Part shown: positions 48,940 through 57,376 of the stretch, piece by piece
Layout: each line of letters begins with the position of its first letter
Position numbering within the stretch: the first letter of the stretch is position 1
Assembly: GCF_019929345.1 (NCBI RefSeq)
Contig: NZ_JAHZPJ010000008.1
Location: forward strand, 1 to 64,000
Direction: 5' to 3'
Origin: Streptococcus oralis
GTDB taxonomy: Bacteria; Bacillota; Bacilli; Lactobacillales; Streptococcaceae
DNA: 64,000 nt
Notes under the pieces: model-generated
Seen by the model: only the letters and a program-made list of their open reading frames with translations
The model's database searches: none
Told to the model about the DNA's origin: nothing
Position numbers and translations under genes: made by a program

Positions 48940-49536
48940 GTAGAATTCAACGACAAGTGCTTCGTTGATTTCTGGGTTGATTTCGTCGCGTTCTGGCAAG
49001 CGAGTCAATGAACCTTCCAATTTTTCAGCGTCGAATGATACGAATGCTGGACGTCCAAGAGTAGCTTCTACTGCTTCAAGGATAGCTGGAACTTTCAATG
49101 ATTTTTCACGAACTGAGATCACTTGACCTGGAGTTACGCGGTATGATGGGATATCAACGCGTTTTCCGTCAACAAGGATGTGACCGTGGTTTACGAATTG
49201 ACGAGCTTGACGACGAGTAGTCGCAAGACCAAGACGGTAAACAACGTTATCCAAACGACGCTCCAAAAGAAGCATGAAGTTGAAACCTAGGATTCCGCCT
49301 TTAATTTTTGTAGCTTGTACGAACAAGTTACGGAATTGTTTTTCACCTACACCGTAAGTGAAACGAAGTTTTTGTTTTTCAGCCAATTGCAAACCGTATT
49401 CTGACAATTTAGAACGGTTGTTTGGTCCGTGTTGTCCTGGTACGTAGTTACGACGTGCCAATTCTTTACCTGTACCTGTAAGTGAAAGGCCAAGGCGACG
49501 AGCTTGTTTCCAAGATGGTCCTGTATAACGTGACAT
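48925..49536 (-). CDS. rpsD: 30S ribosomal protein S4
   Basis: 203-residue primary 16S rRNA-binding protein with the S4 RNA-binding motif ([32 protein letters not shown], reported here as positions about 91-122). RBS AGGAGG. The 150-nt leader is likely an autogenous S4 control element. Adjacent to TCS08 in pneumococcus; here they are separated by inserted genes. Confidence 0.97.
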   Translation of the reverse strand: MSRYTGPSWKQARRLGLSLTGTGKELARRNYVPGQHGPNNRSKLSEYGLQLAEKQKLRFTYGVGEKQFRNLFVQATKIKGGILGFNFMLLLERRLDNVVYRLGLATTRRQARQFVNHGHILVDGKRVDIPSYRVTPGQVISVREKSLKVPAILEAVEATLGRPAFVSFDAEKLEGSLTRLPERDEINPEINEALVVEFYNKML

Positions 49537-49549
49537 GTGTATGTCCTCC

Positions 49550-49724
49550 TGATATAAATAATATTTTGGTGGAAATAGTCACTTAGAAAGCCCTGATTCG
49601 TGCAGATGCCCTTCGCCTAAACAGCCAAGGTTACTTGTCATAAGACACCTGTTGACGAGCTTCATGCTTTCCTGCTGCTATTTCACACAAAGGTTATTGT
49701 ACCATGAAAAGCTAGATTTGTAAA
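49550..49724 (-). promoter_or_regulatory. rpsD: rpsD promoter and structured leader
   Basis: Minus strand TTTACA (49719-49724), 17-nt spacer, TACAAT (49696-49701); about 150 nt of leader with several complementary segments precede the start codon. Firmicute rpsD leaders bind S4 for feedback control; I infer the same here from position and length. Confidence 0.65.
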
Positions 49725-49732
49725 GGGATTTA
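49672..49732 (-). repeat. rpsD promoter-region repeat, copy A (functional)
   Basis: 20 identical nt (49672-49691), nine differing nt over the -10 box, then 31 identical nt (49701-49731) relative to 52130-52190. Confidence 0.9.
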
Positions 49733-49784
49733 TAAGTTGAACTAAATTATTTTAATATTGCAGTGTCAACAAACAGCACTCCCT

Positions 49785-50192
49785 CTATCTTTCTAAGTGG
49801 TTTTTTAGAATGAAAATAGAGTGAGGAACATCTGAAAAGACTTGACTTAAAAATTCTAGATGTTGCTTGTCTTCACTATCCAAAGATACAGTATGTTTTA
49901 CATTTACAGTGCCATCATTATTCTCAATGATCTGATGACCAAAAAGGATATCTCCAAACGGAGTCGCTGTTTTATCCCAAAATTCCTCAAAGGGTTTGAC
50001 AAGTGTCAGCTGATATTCCATTGGGGGCATTCCTTCGAGTTCCATCATCCCACAAGATCCTGTCTTAAATTCACCATTTAATGTAATATTTTTTAAATCT
50101 TCTTCCCAGTCATACCACTTTTCAATATTTTCATAGTAGGCCCATACATCTTCTTTTGATGCTTTTATGGTTAAACTAAAACTAAATTCCAT
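49785..50192 (-). CDS. SRPBCC-family protein
   Basis: 135-residue START/Bet v1-like ligand-binding fold (FSLTIKASKEDVWAYYENIEKWYDWEED at positions 4-31 is the typical opening). RBS AGGAGT. A near-palindrome ACTTATTATAAGT lies at 50219-50231 in its promoter. Located beside a LysR regulator and DUF4865 gene in an AT-rich insert; the ligand is unknown. Confidence 0.75.
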   Translation of the reverse strand: MEFSFSLTIKASKEDVWAYYENIEKWYDWEEDLKNITLNGEFKTGSCGMMELEGMPPMEYQLTLVKPFEEFWDKTATPFGDILFGHQIIENNDGTVNVKHTVSLDSEDKQHLEFLSQVFSDVPHSIFILKNHLER

Positions 50193-50291
50193 TACAATAA
50201 CTCCTTTATAATATGTATACTTATTATAAGTGTTTTTATGATGTTTGTCAAATGATTTTTCATCATAGCATTAGCATTTCTTCTAAATGGG

Positions 50292-51038
50292 CTACCTGCT
50301 TTGGTTCTGCTTTTCATACTGATAAAATGGGATAAGAACGATGTCTTGGTCGTATGGCTTGATTTTCGCTCTCTTATTTAACCATTCCGGCAATAGTGCG
50401 ATTCCTTTCCCGTTTTCAACTAAGCTGATAATGTTCTCAAATGAATCAATTTCTACAACTGATTTTAAATGAGCAAACTTCATTAAGCTTTGTTTTCTAA
50501 AAGGACAATTTTCATCTTTATTAACGAATATAGGCATTTCCTCACTAGCCTTTATGTTGCTCGAACAAGCATAAACTGACTCAATATGTCCGATAGTCTC
50601 ATCATAATGCTTTAAATTTTCAATTTTTTGAAAGCAAAAAATTTTATCAAAGTCTTCCTGATGAGCAATGATTGGTATATCCGAAGTTTTTTGGATATTA
50701 ATTTTGCTTTTATCCAAATCAATTGTTTGCGAATTATTAATATCGTGATTAAATAACAATTCTGAAATTAAGATGGATATTTTCGAGATTTCACATTTCT
50801 GCTTTAATTTCTCTAAATTGTTAGAAGTTTCCTTACAAAATTGATAAAATAAGTCTCCACTTTCTGTCGGAACTAAACCATTATATTTTCTGTAAAATAA
50901 TTTCGTATCTAATTCAGTCTCAAACACTTTCAATCTAGCGCTGAGATTAGATTGCGCATATTGTAAGATCTTTGAACTTTTGTTTATTGATCTTGTCTCA
51001 TAGATCGTCACAAAAATGCTCATATCATTAAAATTCAT
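50292..51038 (-). CDS. LysR-type transcriptional regulator
   Basis: 248 residues, shorter than the usual 290-300. N-terminal helix-turn-helix (SINKSSKILQYAQSNLSARL, about 17-36) followed by a shortened effector domain with GKGIALLPEWL near the C terminus. Divergent from the DUF4865 gene with two palindromes between them. AT-rich relative to neighbours, suggesting acquisition. Confidence 0.82.
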   Translation of the reverse strand: MNFNDMSIFVTIYETRSINKSSKILQYAQSNLSARLKVFETELDTKLFYRKYNGLVPTESGDLFYQFCKETSNNLEKLKQKCEISKISILISELLFNHDINNSQTIDLDKSKINIQKTSDIPIIAHQEDFDKIFCFQKIENLKHYDETIGHIESVYACSSNIKASEEMPIFVNKDENCPFRKQSLMKFAHLKSVVEIDSFENIISLVENGKGIALLPEWLNKRAKIKPYDQDIVLIPFYQYEKQNQSR

Positions 51039-51060
51039 TTAAAACACCCTATCACTTTTT

Positions 51061-51108
51061 ATGATAATTATATCATTTTTAAGTATTATTCAACATGATA
51101 TAAATCAT
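51061..51108. promoter_or_regulatory. Two palindromic operators between the LysR and DUF4865 genes
   Basis: ATGATAATTATATCAT (51061-51076) and ATGATATAAATCAT (51095-51108), both ATGAT...ATCAT, spaced 34 bp centre to centre, as expected for LysR recognition and activation sites in a divergent promoter. Confidence 0.6.
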
Positions 51109-51146
51109 TTATACTGTCAATAGTTCATTAGAAAAGGGGTACTGCT

Positions 51147-51665
51147 ATGCAAGCAATGCAATATACTATAAAATTACCATCAGATTATGATATGGATATC
51201 ATTAGACAACGTGTCCGAAATACAGGTCATTTAATGGATGGATTCGACGATTTGTTTTTCAAAGTTTATTTAATCTCTGAAAAGTCTGAAGGCCAATTAT
51301 TTAACAGTTACTGTCCGCTATATATTTGGAAAAATACCAACGGAATGACAAAATTCATATTTGATGGTTACTTTGATCATATTTTAAATTCTTTTGGCTG
51401 GCAGAATATTGAAATCGGAGTGACTTCATCAGTCGAAATATCTGATCATTTTGACTCAAGTAAATATGCTACATTGGAAATCATTGATATAGAAGCGTCT
51501 GAAAGTTTAAAATCCTTTACCATTCACGAGCAAATGCAAAACAACGAAAGTGGCAAAGTCGTTATTTTCAATCCTGATAAATGGAAAAAATGTATTTTTA
51601 CTTTTTATACCAATAAACCCGATACACAACTACCAACATTTGAAATTTTGCATATTTCACAATAA
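51147..51665 (+). CDS. DUF4865-family protein
   Basis: 172-residue protein matching the DUF4865 opening (MQYTIKLPSDYDMDIIRQRV, with GF-D-L-FFKVYLI after it). Family function is not established; members are often next to LysR-type regulators, as here. RBS AAGGGG. Likely the target of the divergent regulator. Confidence 0.7.
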   Translation: MQAMQYTIKLPSDYDMDIIRQRVRNTGHLMDGFDDLFFKVYLISEKSEGQLFNSYCPLYIWKNTNGMTKFIFDGYFDHILNSFGWQNIEIGVTSSVEISDHFDSSKYATLEIIDIEASESLKSFTIHEQMQNNESGKVVIFNPDKWKKCIFTFYTNKPDTQLPTFEILHISQ

Positions 51666-51786
51666 GTAGCATATGATAAGTAATAGGGAAATGCCTGAGC
51701 AAACAATTTTTCATTTTTTTTGCACACTATGATAGTATACTTGCTCTTCCCAAAATTGTATGACCTTTACTGTCATCGGCTAAATG

Positions 51787-51817
51787 AAAAAATCGCTACG
51801 ACATGTAACGATTTTTT
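51787..51817 (-). terminator. Terminator of the thioredoxin pseudogene
   Basis: AAAAAATCG-TAC / GTA-CGATTTTTT, nearly symmetrical, 11 nt after the ancestral stop codon. Confidence 0.8.
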
Positions 51818-51827
51818 GGCTATGCTA

Positions 51828-52163
51828 TTAACTCAATTCGGCGATAATAGCCTTCAGTTGCTCCTTAGTATGAACACCAGCCACTTGCTTAACGACTTAA
51901 CCGTCTTTCTTGAACAAAAGGGTCGGAATGGACATAATGCCGAATTCACGGGCAATATTTGGATTCTCATCCACATCTATTTTAAGGATTTTCAGTTCAT
52001 CTTCACGAACTTCCTCTGCCAATTGCTCTAAGATAGGCGCCTGCATACAGCATGGACCACACCATGTTGCCCAAAAATCAATCAGAACCAGTCCGTCTTT
52101 TGTCTCTTCAACAAATGTTGCATCTGTAACTGCTGCTATTTCACACAAAATCCGTTCTACCAT
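51828..52163 (-). pseudogene. Broken thioredoxin gene fused to a copy of the rpsD promoter region
   Basis: The thioredoxin body is clear ([14 protein letters not shown], then WCGPCC), but a TAA codon at 51897-51899 stands where the homologous sequence has Gln (after LLFKKDG). Beyond it the frame continues intact for 22 codons (VVKQVAGVHTKEQLKA...) to the ancestral stop at 51828-51830, so a single CAA-to-TAA change explains it. The N terminus ([10 protein letters not shown]) is not thioredoxin but translated rpsD-leader copy. The active site has Cys instead of the usual Arg after CGPC. It may still give an 88-residue truncated product. Confidence 0.85.
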
Positions 52164-52190
52164 GAAAAGCTAGATTTGTAAAGGGATTTT
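52130..52190 (-). repeat. rpsD promoter-region repeat, copy B (decayed)
   Basis: Same -35 side and leader start as copy A, but the nine bases covering the -10 differ (TAGAAC instead of TACAAT on the minus strand). It directly abuts HK08, the ancestral rpsD position. Confidence 0.9.
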
Positions 52191-52196
52191 ACGCCT

Positions 52197-53231
52197 TTAT
52201 TTCAAATTGAGGCTGAATGTAAACTTGCTTCCTAAGCCATATTGACTTTCTGCTGTGATTTCGCCACCAAGCTGATGGGCTAGTTCTCGAGCAATCGCAA
52301 GACCTAAGCCATGCCCACCTGTCTTCATATTGCGTGAAGTTTCTACACGATAAAGTCGTTTAAAAATCTTTTCCAAATCCTCAGGAAGGATTCCCTGCCC
52401 CTCGTCTTTCACACTGATTGTCAGCTCTTGTTCTGTTAATTGGGCAAGAACCTCGATTCTGGTTCCTGGTTCTGAATATTTAAAGGCATTGTTTAACAAA
52501 TTGACCAGAATACGAGAAAGTTTGTCAGAATGGCTCTTGATTTTCGCCGACTCAGGTGACACTTGAATATAAACATCTCGCTCCTCTTGTTCAATCTGGA
52601 GTTGGAATTCACTCATTGACTCAATCAACAGCTGATCTAAAAAGACCTCTTCGACTTCTTCATCGGCAGTATCTTGAGGTTGTGTGTTAAGAGTCAAAAC
52701 ATCCAATTCCTCCACTAGCTTGTTTAGACGCTCGGTTTGCCGACCAATCGTGGCTAAGTAGTGGAGTCGCTCCTCTTCCTTAATCACTCCATCTAGAATT
52801 CCCTCAACAGTAACCTGAATGGAGGTAATGGGAGTTTTAATATCATGAGAGAGCTGCGCAATCATCATTCTCTTTTCTTGCTCGCTCTCATCAAGTGATT
52901 GAAAGGTAGCCTGCAAATTGTGGGACATGTCATTAAAAGCCTGGCCCAGCTCTTGAAATTCTAATGGGCCTTTGGTTTCGATTTCTGTACTGAAATCCTT
53001 GCTTGCTATATCCTGAGCTTGTTTTTTCAAATGTTTCAGAGAAGAGAACACAGGCGACAAGAGAAAGATGCTCACTGCAGCGCCAATGAAACTAGCAATC
53101 AAGGTCATTCCAACTAGAAAGTAAACTTCACTTTTCTCGATCAACATTCGTTGGACTGCCCAGAAAACGACCAAAATCGTTAGTAGAGTCGACACTAGAT
53201 ACCCCACTAAAATATAGTTTTTTAATTTCAT
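52197..53231 (-). CDS. Sensor histidine kinase HK08 (SaeS-like)
   Basis: 344 residues: two membrane segments with almost no outside loop (about 7-27 and 36-57; intramembrane-sensing architecture), HAMP, HisKA with QLSHDIKTPITSI (phospho-His about residue 129) and HATPase with NLLNNAFKYS, DEGQGI and GGHGLGLAIA. Overlaps RR08 by four bases. In pneumococcus TCS08 controls PavB and pilus genes; here pavB lies just upstream. Confidence 0.93.
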   Translation of the reverse strand: MKLKNYILVGYLVSTLLTILVVFWAVQRMLIEKSEVYFLVGMTLIASFIGAAVSIFLLSPVFSSLKHLKKQAQDIASKDFSTEIETKGPLEFQELGQAFNDMSHNLQATFQSLDESEQEKRMMIAQLSHDIKTPITSIQVTVEGILDGVIKEEERLHYLATIGRQTERLNKLVEELDVLTLNTQPQDTADEEVEEVFLDQLLIESMSEFQLQIEQEERDVYIQVSPESAKIKSHSDKLSRILVNLLNNAFKYSEPGTRIEVLAQLTEQELTISVKDEGQGILPEDLEKIFKRLYRVETSRNMKTGGHGLGLAIARELAHQLGGEITAESQYGLGSKFTFSLNLK

Positions 53232-53926
53232 TTTCTACCTCTTGGTCTTTCCATCTTATAGCCCAAACCCCAGACAGTTTTGATAGCAGGAGCATTTGAA
53301 TTCGTATACTTGGTCAACTCTTGCCTCAAAGCATGGATATGAACATTGAGTGTATTGGTATCATCCACATAGTCCTCTTGCCATACCTTCTCGTAAAGTT
53401 CCGTCTTTGAAAAGACTCTCTCGGGATTGCTGGCTAATATCCATAGAAGTTCAAAGGATTTTACTGTCAATTCCAAAGGTTGATCCCCAATGCGAACTTC
53501 ATGAGTCACATGGTTGATTACCAAGTCACCAAACTCGATCTGTTCTGTCTCTCCTCCACGGCTAAGGCGACGCAAGATATTATTCACTCTTAAAACCAAT
53601 TCGCGTGGGCTAAAGGGTTTGACTATAAAATCATCTGCCCCCAAACTTAATCCATAAATCTTATCCTGTTCGCTTGTCTTAGCAGTTGTAAAGAGGAAGG
53701 GTTGATCCGGAGCGATATACTGAACTTCACTGATAAAATCATAACCATCCATATTGGGCATCATGATATCTGTGATAATGAGGTCGATAGATTTTTTTCT
53801 AAAAAGCTCTAATCCCTCCTTGCCATCATGGGCGACCAAAACGTCGTAACCTGCCTGTATAAGATAGCGGTTTTGAATATCTAGAATATCTATCTCATCA
53901 TCAACCAGCAAAATTGTCTTTTTCAT
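53228..53926 (-). CDS. Response regulator RR08 (SaeR-like, OmpR family)
   Basis: 232 residues: receiver domain (DDE at 10-12, Asp in LIITDIMMPN about 53, Lys in IVKPFS about 103) and OmpR/PhoB winged helix (about 130-230, ending VWGLGYKME). RBS AAGGAG. First gene of the TCS08 pair; pavB ends upstream behind a terminator. Confidence 0.93.
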   Translation of the reverse strand: MKKTILLVDDEIDILDIQNRYLIQAGYDVLVAHDGKEGLELFRKKSIDLIITDIMMPNMDGYDFISEVQYIAPDQPFLFTTAKTSEQDKIYGLSLGADDFIVKPFSPRELVLRVNNILRRLSRGGETEQIEFGDLVINHVTHEVRIGDQPLELTVKSFELLWILASNPERVFSKTELYEKVWQEDYVDDTNTLNVHIHALRQELTKYTNSNAPAIKTVWGLGYKMERPRGRK

Positions 53927-53948
53927 CTGACACTCCTTCGATAAAAAC

Positions 53949-53976
53949 AGTGTTATACTTGCTTTAGTATAACACT
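53949..53976 (-). terminator. pavB terminator
   Basis: Perfect 11-pair stem AGTGTTATACT/AGTATAACACT, six-nt loop, followed by T5 on the minus strand. Confidence 0.88.
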
Positions 53977-54006
53977 ATTTTCTCTAATGTTTAAGTGATT
54001 TGAATC

Positions 54007-56541
54007 TTAATCTTCTCGTTTGCTTGTCAAACCCAAAAGTCCAACAAGACCTGCCAAGGCTAGACCAAAGATACCAAGGCCAGCTGTAGCTGTTTTAGCT
54101 TCCCCAGTATTTGGTAGCATCGCTTTATCATCTTTTTTCATCATATTAGCCATTGGGCTAGAAGCTGGTTGATCTACTTTCATATCTGACATATGGTGAT
54201 TTGTACCCATCATACCCTCAGTCGTACCTGTAGAGCCTGTTTCAGAAGGCTTCGTATTCATCTGATCTTGTTGAGATGGTATTGTCGCCATTTCTTTTCC
54301 ACGAAGTCGAATCGTTACTTGACGAGTAGCAATCAGATTGGTCAAATCAGGTTTGCCATCTTTAGAACCATAGACTTTAACAGTAGCTAGGTATGTATGT
54401 GTTCCGTTAGCTCGAAGTTGATCCAGCAAGGCCTGACCATCTTTGCCAACCGTATTGCCATTCAAATCCACTTCGTAGAAATATTGACCTTTAGCCAAGC
54501 CTTCAAGTGGCAATAGGGCAGGATTTTTAGCTGTTCCGTTGTCTGACCATGGGGCTTTGTCTGAAGCTTTTAACAAGAGGCGAGTCAACATACCATCTCC
54601 ACCAAAAGCTTCGTATGGAATAACTTGGTTGACACCTGCCAAGAAAGGTCCAGGAACCTTAGCCTTATCAAGGTAGCTAGCTGGAACATCAATCATGTCT
54701 TTGACATTGTTAACAACAGAGTCTTTAACTTGATTTGGTGTGGTTGAACCATTCAAATTAACAGTCAAATCTTTAGTCGCTACCAGATTGGTTAAGTCAG
54801 GCTTGCCGTCTTTTGCACCGTACACTTTGATGGTAGCCTTATAGCTTTGTGTACCATTTTGTTTCAAGAGGTCAAGCAGCTCTTTATCTGATTTACCTTG
54901 GGTGCCTGCCAAGTCCACTTCATAGAAGTAAAGGCCTTTGCCCAATTTCTCTACTGGTGGGAGAGCTGGATTTTTAGCTGAGCCGTTGTCGGACCACGGA
55001 GCCTTATCGGATGCTTTCAAGATAAGACGAGTTAACATGCCATCACCAGCGAAGAATTCATATGGAATGACTTGATTGACACCAGCTGTAAATGGGCCTG
55101 GAAAATTGGCTTTGTCAAGGTAGCTAGCTGGGACATCTACTGTGTCTTTGGTATTGTCAGCCACACCTTTTTGAACTTCAGCTGGAGTGGTTAAACCATT
55201 CAAGTTAACATCCAAATTTTTAGTTGCTACAAGGTTGCTCAAGTCTGCCTTGCCATCTTTCGCACCATACACTTTGATGGTAGCCTTATAGCTTTGCGTA
55301 CCATTTTGTTTCAAGAGATCAAGCAACTCTTTATCTGATTTGCCTTGGGTGCCAGCCAAGTCTACTTCGTAGAAGTAAAGGCCTTTGCCCAATTTCTCTA
55401 CTGGTGGGAGAGCTGGATTTTTAGCTGTTCCGTTGTCGGACCATGGAGCCTTGTCGGATGCTTTCAAGATCAGGCGAGTCAACATGCCGTCACCAGCGAA
55501 GAATTCATATGGAATAACTTGATTGACACCAGCTGTAAATGGGCCTGGGAAATTGGCTTTGTCAAGGTAGCTAGCTGGGACATCTACTGTATCTTTTGTA
55601 TTGTCAGCCACACCTTTTTGCACTTCAGCTGGTGTGGTCAAGCCATTCAAATTAACAGTCAAATCTTTAGTCGCTACCAGATTAGTTAAGTCAGGCTTGC
55701 CGTCTTTTGCACCGTACACCTTGATAGTTGCTTTATAGCTTTGAGTGCCGTTTTGTTTCAACAAGTCTAACAAATCTTTATCTGATTTGCCTTGAGTGCC
55801 GGCCAAATCCACTTCATAGAAGTAAAGACCTTTGCCCAATTTCTCTACTGGTGGGAGAGCTGGATTTTTAGCTGTTCCGTTGTCGGACCATGGAGCCTTG
55901 TCGGATGCTTTCAAGATAAGGCGAGTCAACATGCCATCACCAGCGAAGAATTCATATGGAATGACTTGGTTGACACCAGCTGTGAAGGGACCAGGGAAGT
56001 TAGCTTTGTCCAAGTAAGCAGCTGGGACATCTACTGTATCTTTTGTATTGTCAGCCACACCTTTTTGCACTTCAGCTGGAGTGGTCGCTGCTTGTGCTTC
56101 ACTGGCTTCACGGTCTTGTCCAGAAACTGTAGACGCAGGACTTTCCACAGATTTAACTGCCTCTTCTGTTTGTTTCTTAGAGTCAGGTTGTGCTTGCACT
56201 TCTTCTTTTGGTGCTACTACTTGGTCTTTAGCAGTCACATCCGCTTTTTCTGAAGAACTTGTCGTATCCACACTTGCTTTAGGTGTTGGAACAGACTGTT
56301 CTGAAGGAAGAGCTACATCGACTGCTTTTTTGAGAACCTCTGCTGGTAAGTCGCTCTTTTCACTCACCGAAGCAGCGTCTGGCACGACTTGGGCAGGGGT
56401 CGGATTGACGACATCAGCACGTGCAGAACTTGGTTGACCAACTAGGACAAAGAAGCCACTAGCCACAACAACTGAAGCAACACCGACACTGAGACGGCGA
56501 ATAGACCAACGGGTATATCTCTGATTTGGATTGAATTTCAT
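54007..56541 (-). CDS. pavB: SSURE-repeat surface adhesin PavB-like, LPXTG anchored
   Basis: 844 residues. YSIRK-like signal (RWSIRRLSVGVAS, about 11-23) with cleavage near SARA; a Pro/Ala/Glu-rich stalk (about 43-152); four 149-residue SSURE repeats (153-301, 302-450, 451-599, 600-748); a Met/His-rich linker (about 760-805); sortase signal LPNTGE, hydrophobic segment and KRED tail. SSURE repeats bind fibronectin and plasminogen in pneumococcal PavB (PfbB). Repeats 1-3 are nearly identical, repeat 4 has diverged. Adjacent TCS08 probably regulates it. Confidence 0.92.
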   Translation of the reverse strand: MKFNPNQRYTRWSIRRLSVGVASVVVASGFFVLVGQPSSARADVVNPTPAQVVPDAASVSEKSDLPAEVLKKAVDVALPSEQSVPTPKASVDTTSSSEKADVTAKDQVVAPKEEVQAQPDSKKQTEEAVKSVESPASTVSGQDREASEAQAATTPAEVQKGVADNTKDTVDVPAAYLDKANFPGPFTAGVNQVIPYEFFAGDGMLTRLILKASDKAPWSDNGTAKNPALPPVEKLGKGLYFYEVDLAGTQGKSDKDLLDLLKQNGTQSYKATIKVYGAKDGKPDLTNLVATKDLTVNLNGLTTPAEVQKGVADNTKDTVDVPASYLDKANFPGPFTAGVNQVIPYEFFAGDGMLTRLILKASDKAPWSDNGTAKNPALPPVEKLGKGLYFYEVDLAGTQGKSDKELLDLLKQNGTQSYKATIKVYGAKDGKADLSNLVATKNLDVNLNGLTTPAEVQKGVADNTKDTVDVPASYLDKANFPGPFTAGVNQVIPYEFFAGDGMLTRLILKASDKAPWSDNGSAKNPALPPVEKLGKGLYFYEVDLAGTQGKSDKELLDLLKQNGTQSYKATIKVYGAKDGKPDLTNLVATKDLTVNLNGSTTPNQVKDSVVNNVKDMIDVPASYLDKAKVPGPFLAGVNQVIPYEAFGGDGMLTRLLLKASDKAPWSDNGTAKNPALLPLEGLAKGQYFYEVDLNGNTVGKDGQALLDQLRANGTHTYLATVKVYGSKDGKPDLTNLIATRQVTIRLRGKEMATIPSQQDQMNTKPSETGSTGTTEGMMGTNHHMSDMKVDQPASSPMANMMKKDDKAMLPNTGEAKTATAGLGIFGLALAGLVGLLGLTSKRED
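54298..56085 (-). repeat. Four tandem 447-bp repeats inside pavB
   Basis: Units at about 56085-55639, 55638-55192, 55191-54745 and 54744-54298. The first three are close to identical even at synonymous sites; the fourth differs at many residues (for example NQVKDSVVNNVKDMIDV). Copy number is prone to change by recombination and misassembly. Confidence 0.9.
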
Positions 56542-56697
56542 AGGATTCTCCTTAGAGTTTTCTTTTTTTGATGACTCTAGTATAATCTCCTAAAATTAAA
56601 AAGGATTAAGAAAAAGTTAAAATTTTTCTTAAATCCCTCTTATAAAATACTTATATTGACTCGTTAATTATTGGGAAAGAGAGTAGCCCTTCCTCCC

Positions 56698-57363
56698 CTA
56701 CTCACTCAGTTCAGCTAGGGTGTCCAGATGTTGGTTATTAATGACGGCCATGATGTAGGCATCTGCCTGCAAGAGGTCATTGGGTCCGAATTGGACATCC
56801 AGAGGAGCATTTTCGTAGGCACGAAAACCAAGTACGTTGAGGTTGTATCGCCCACGTAGATCTAACTGACTGAGGCTTTTACCTACCCATGATTGGGGGA
56901 TTTTCATCTCGACAATCGATACATTCTTGTCCAACTGAAAGACGTCTACGCTGTTATGAAAGAGGATGGTCTGTGCCAATGAGCGCCCCATTTCAAACTC
57001 TGGTGAAATGACTGCGTCTGCACCAATTTTTTCCAACACCTTTTTAGCTGTATGGCTTTTGACCTTGGCAATGACGGTCGGCACTCCTAGACTCTTGCAG
57101 TGCATGACCGCGAGAACACTGGACTCCAGATTTTCACCCGTTGCGACGACTACGGTATCACAGGTGTCAATCCCCGCTGATAGAAGGAGTTCTTCATCCG
57201 TGATATCTCCAACTACTCCACGCGCCAACACTGGTTCAAATTGATTAATGCGTTCCTCGTGGTCATCAATAGCAATGATATTCATGTCATGCTTGGCTAG
57301 GGCAGCCAAAACACTGCTCCCAAAAATTCCCAAGCCTAAAATTCCAATTGTCCGATCTGACAT
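56698..57363 (-). CDS. ktrA: Potassium uptake regulatory subunit KtrA (TrkA family)
   Basis: 221 residues: RCK_N Rossmann domain with GLGIFGSSVL (about 10-19) and acidic end of strand 2 (IAIDDHEE), then RCK_C domain (about 135-221). Gates the KtrB channel in response to nucleotides or cyclic di-AMP. Follows ktrB by 13 nt. Confidence 0.92.
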   Translation of the reverse strand: MSDRTIGILGLGIFGSSVLAALAKHDMNIIAIDDHEERINQFEPVLARGVVGDITDEELLLSAGIDTCDTVVVATGENLESSVLAVMHCKSLGVPTVIAKVKSHTAKKVLEKIGADAVISPEFEMGRSLAQTILFHNSVDVFQLDKNVSIVEMKIPQSWVGKSLSQLDLRGRYNLNVLGFRAYENAPLDVQFGPNDLLQADAYIMAVINNQHLDTLAELSE

Positions 57364-57376
57364 CGTTTTTCCTTTC

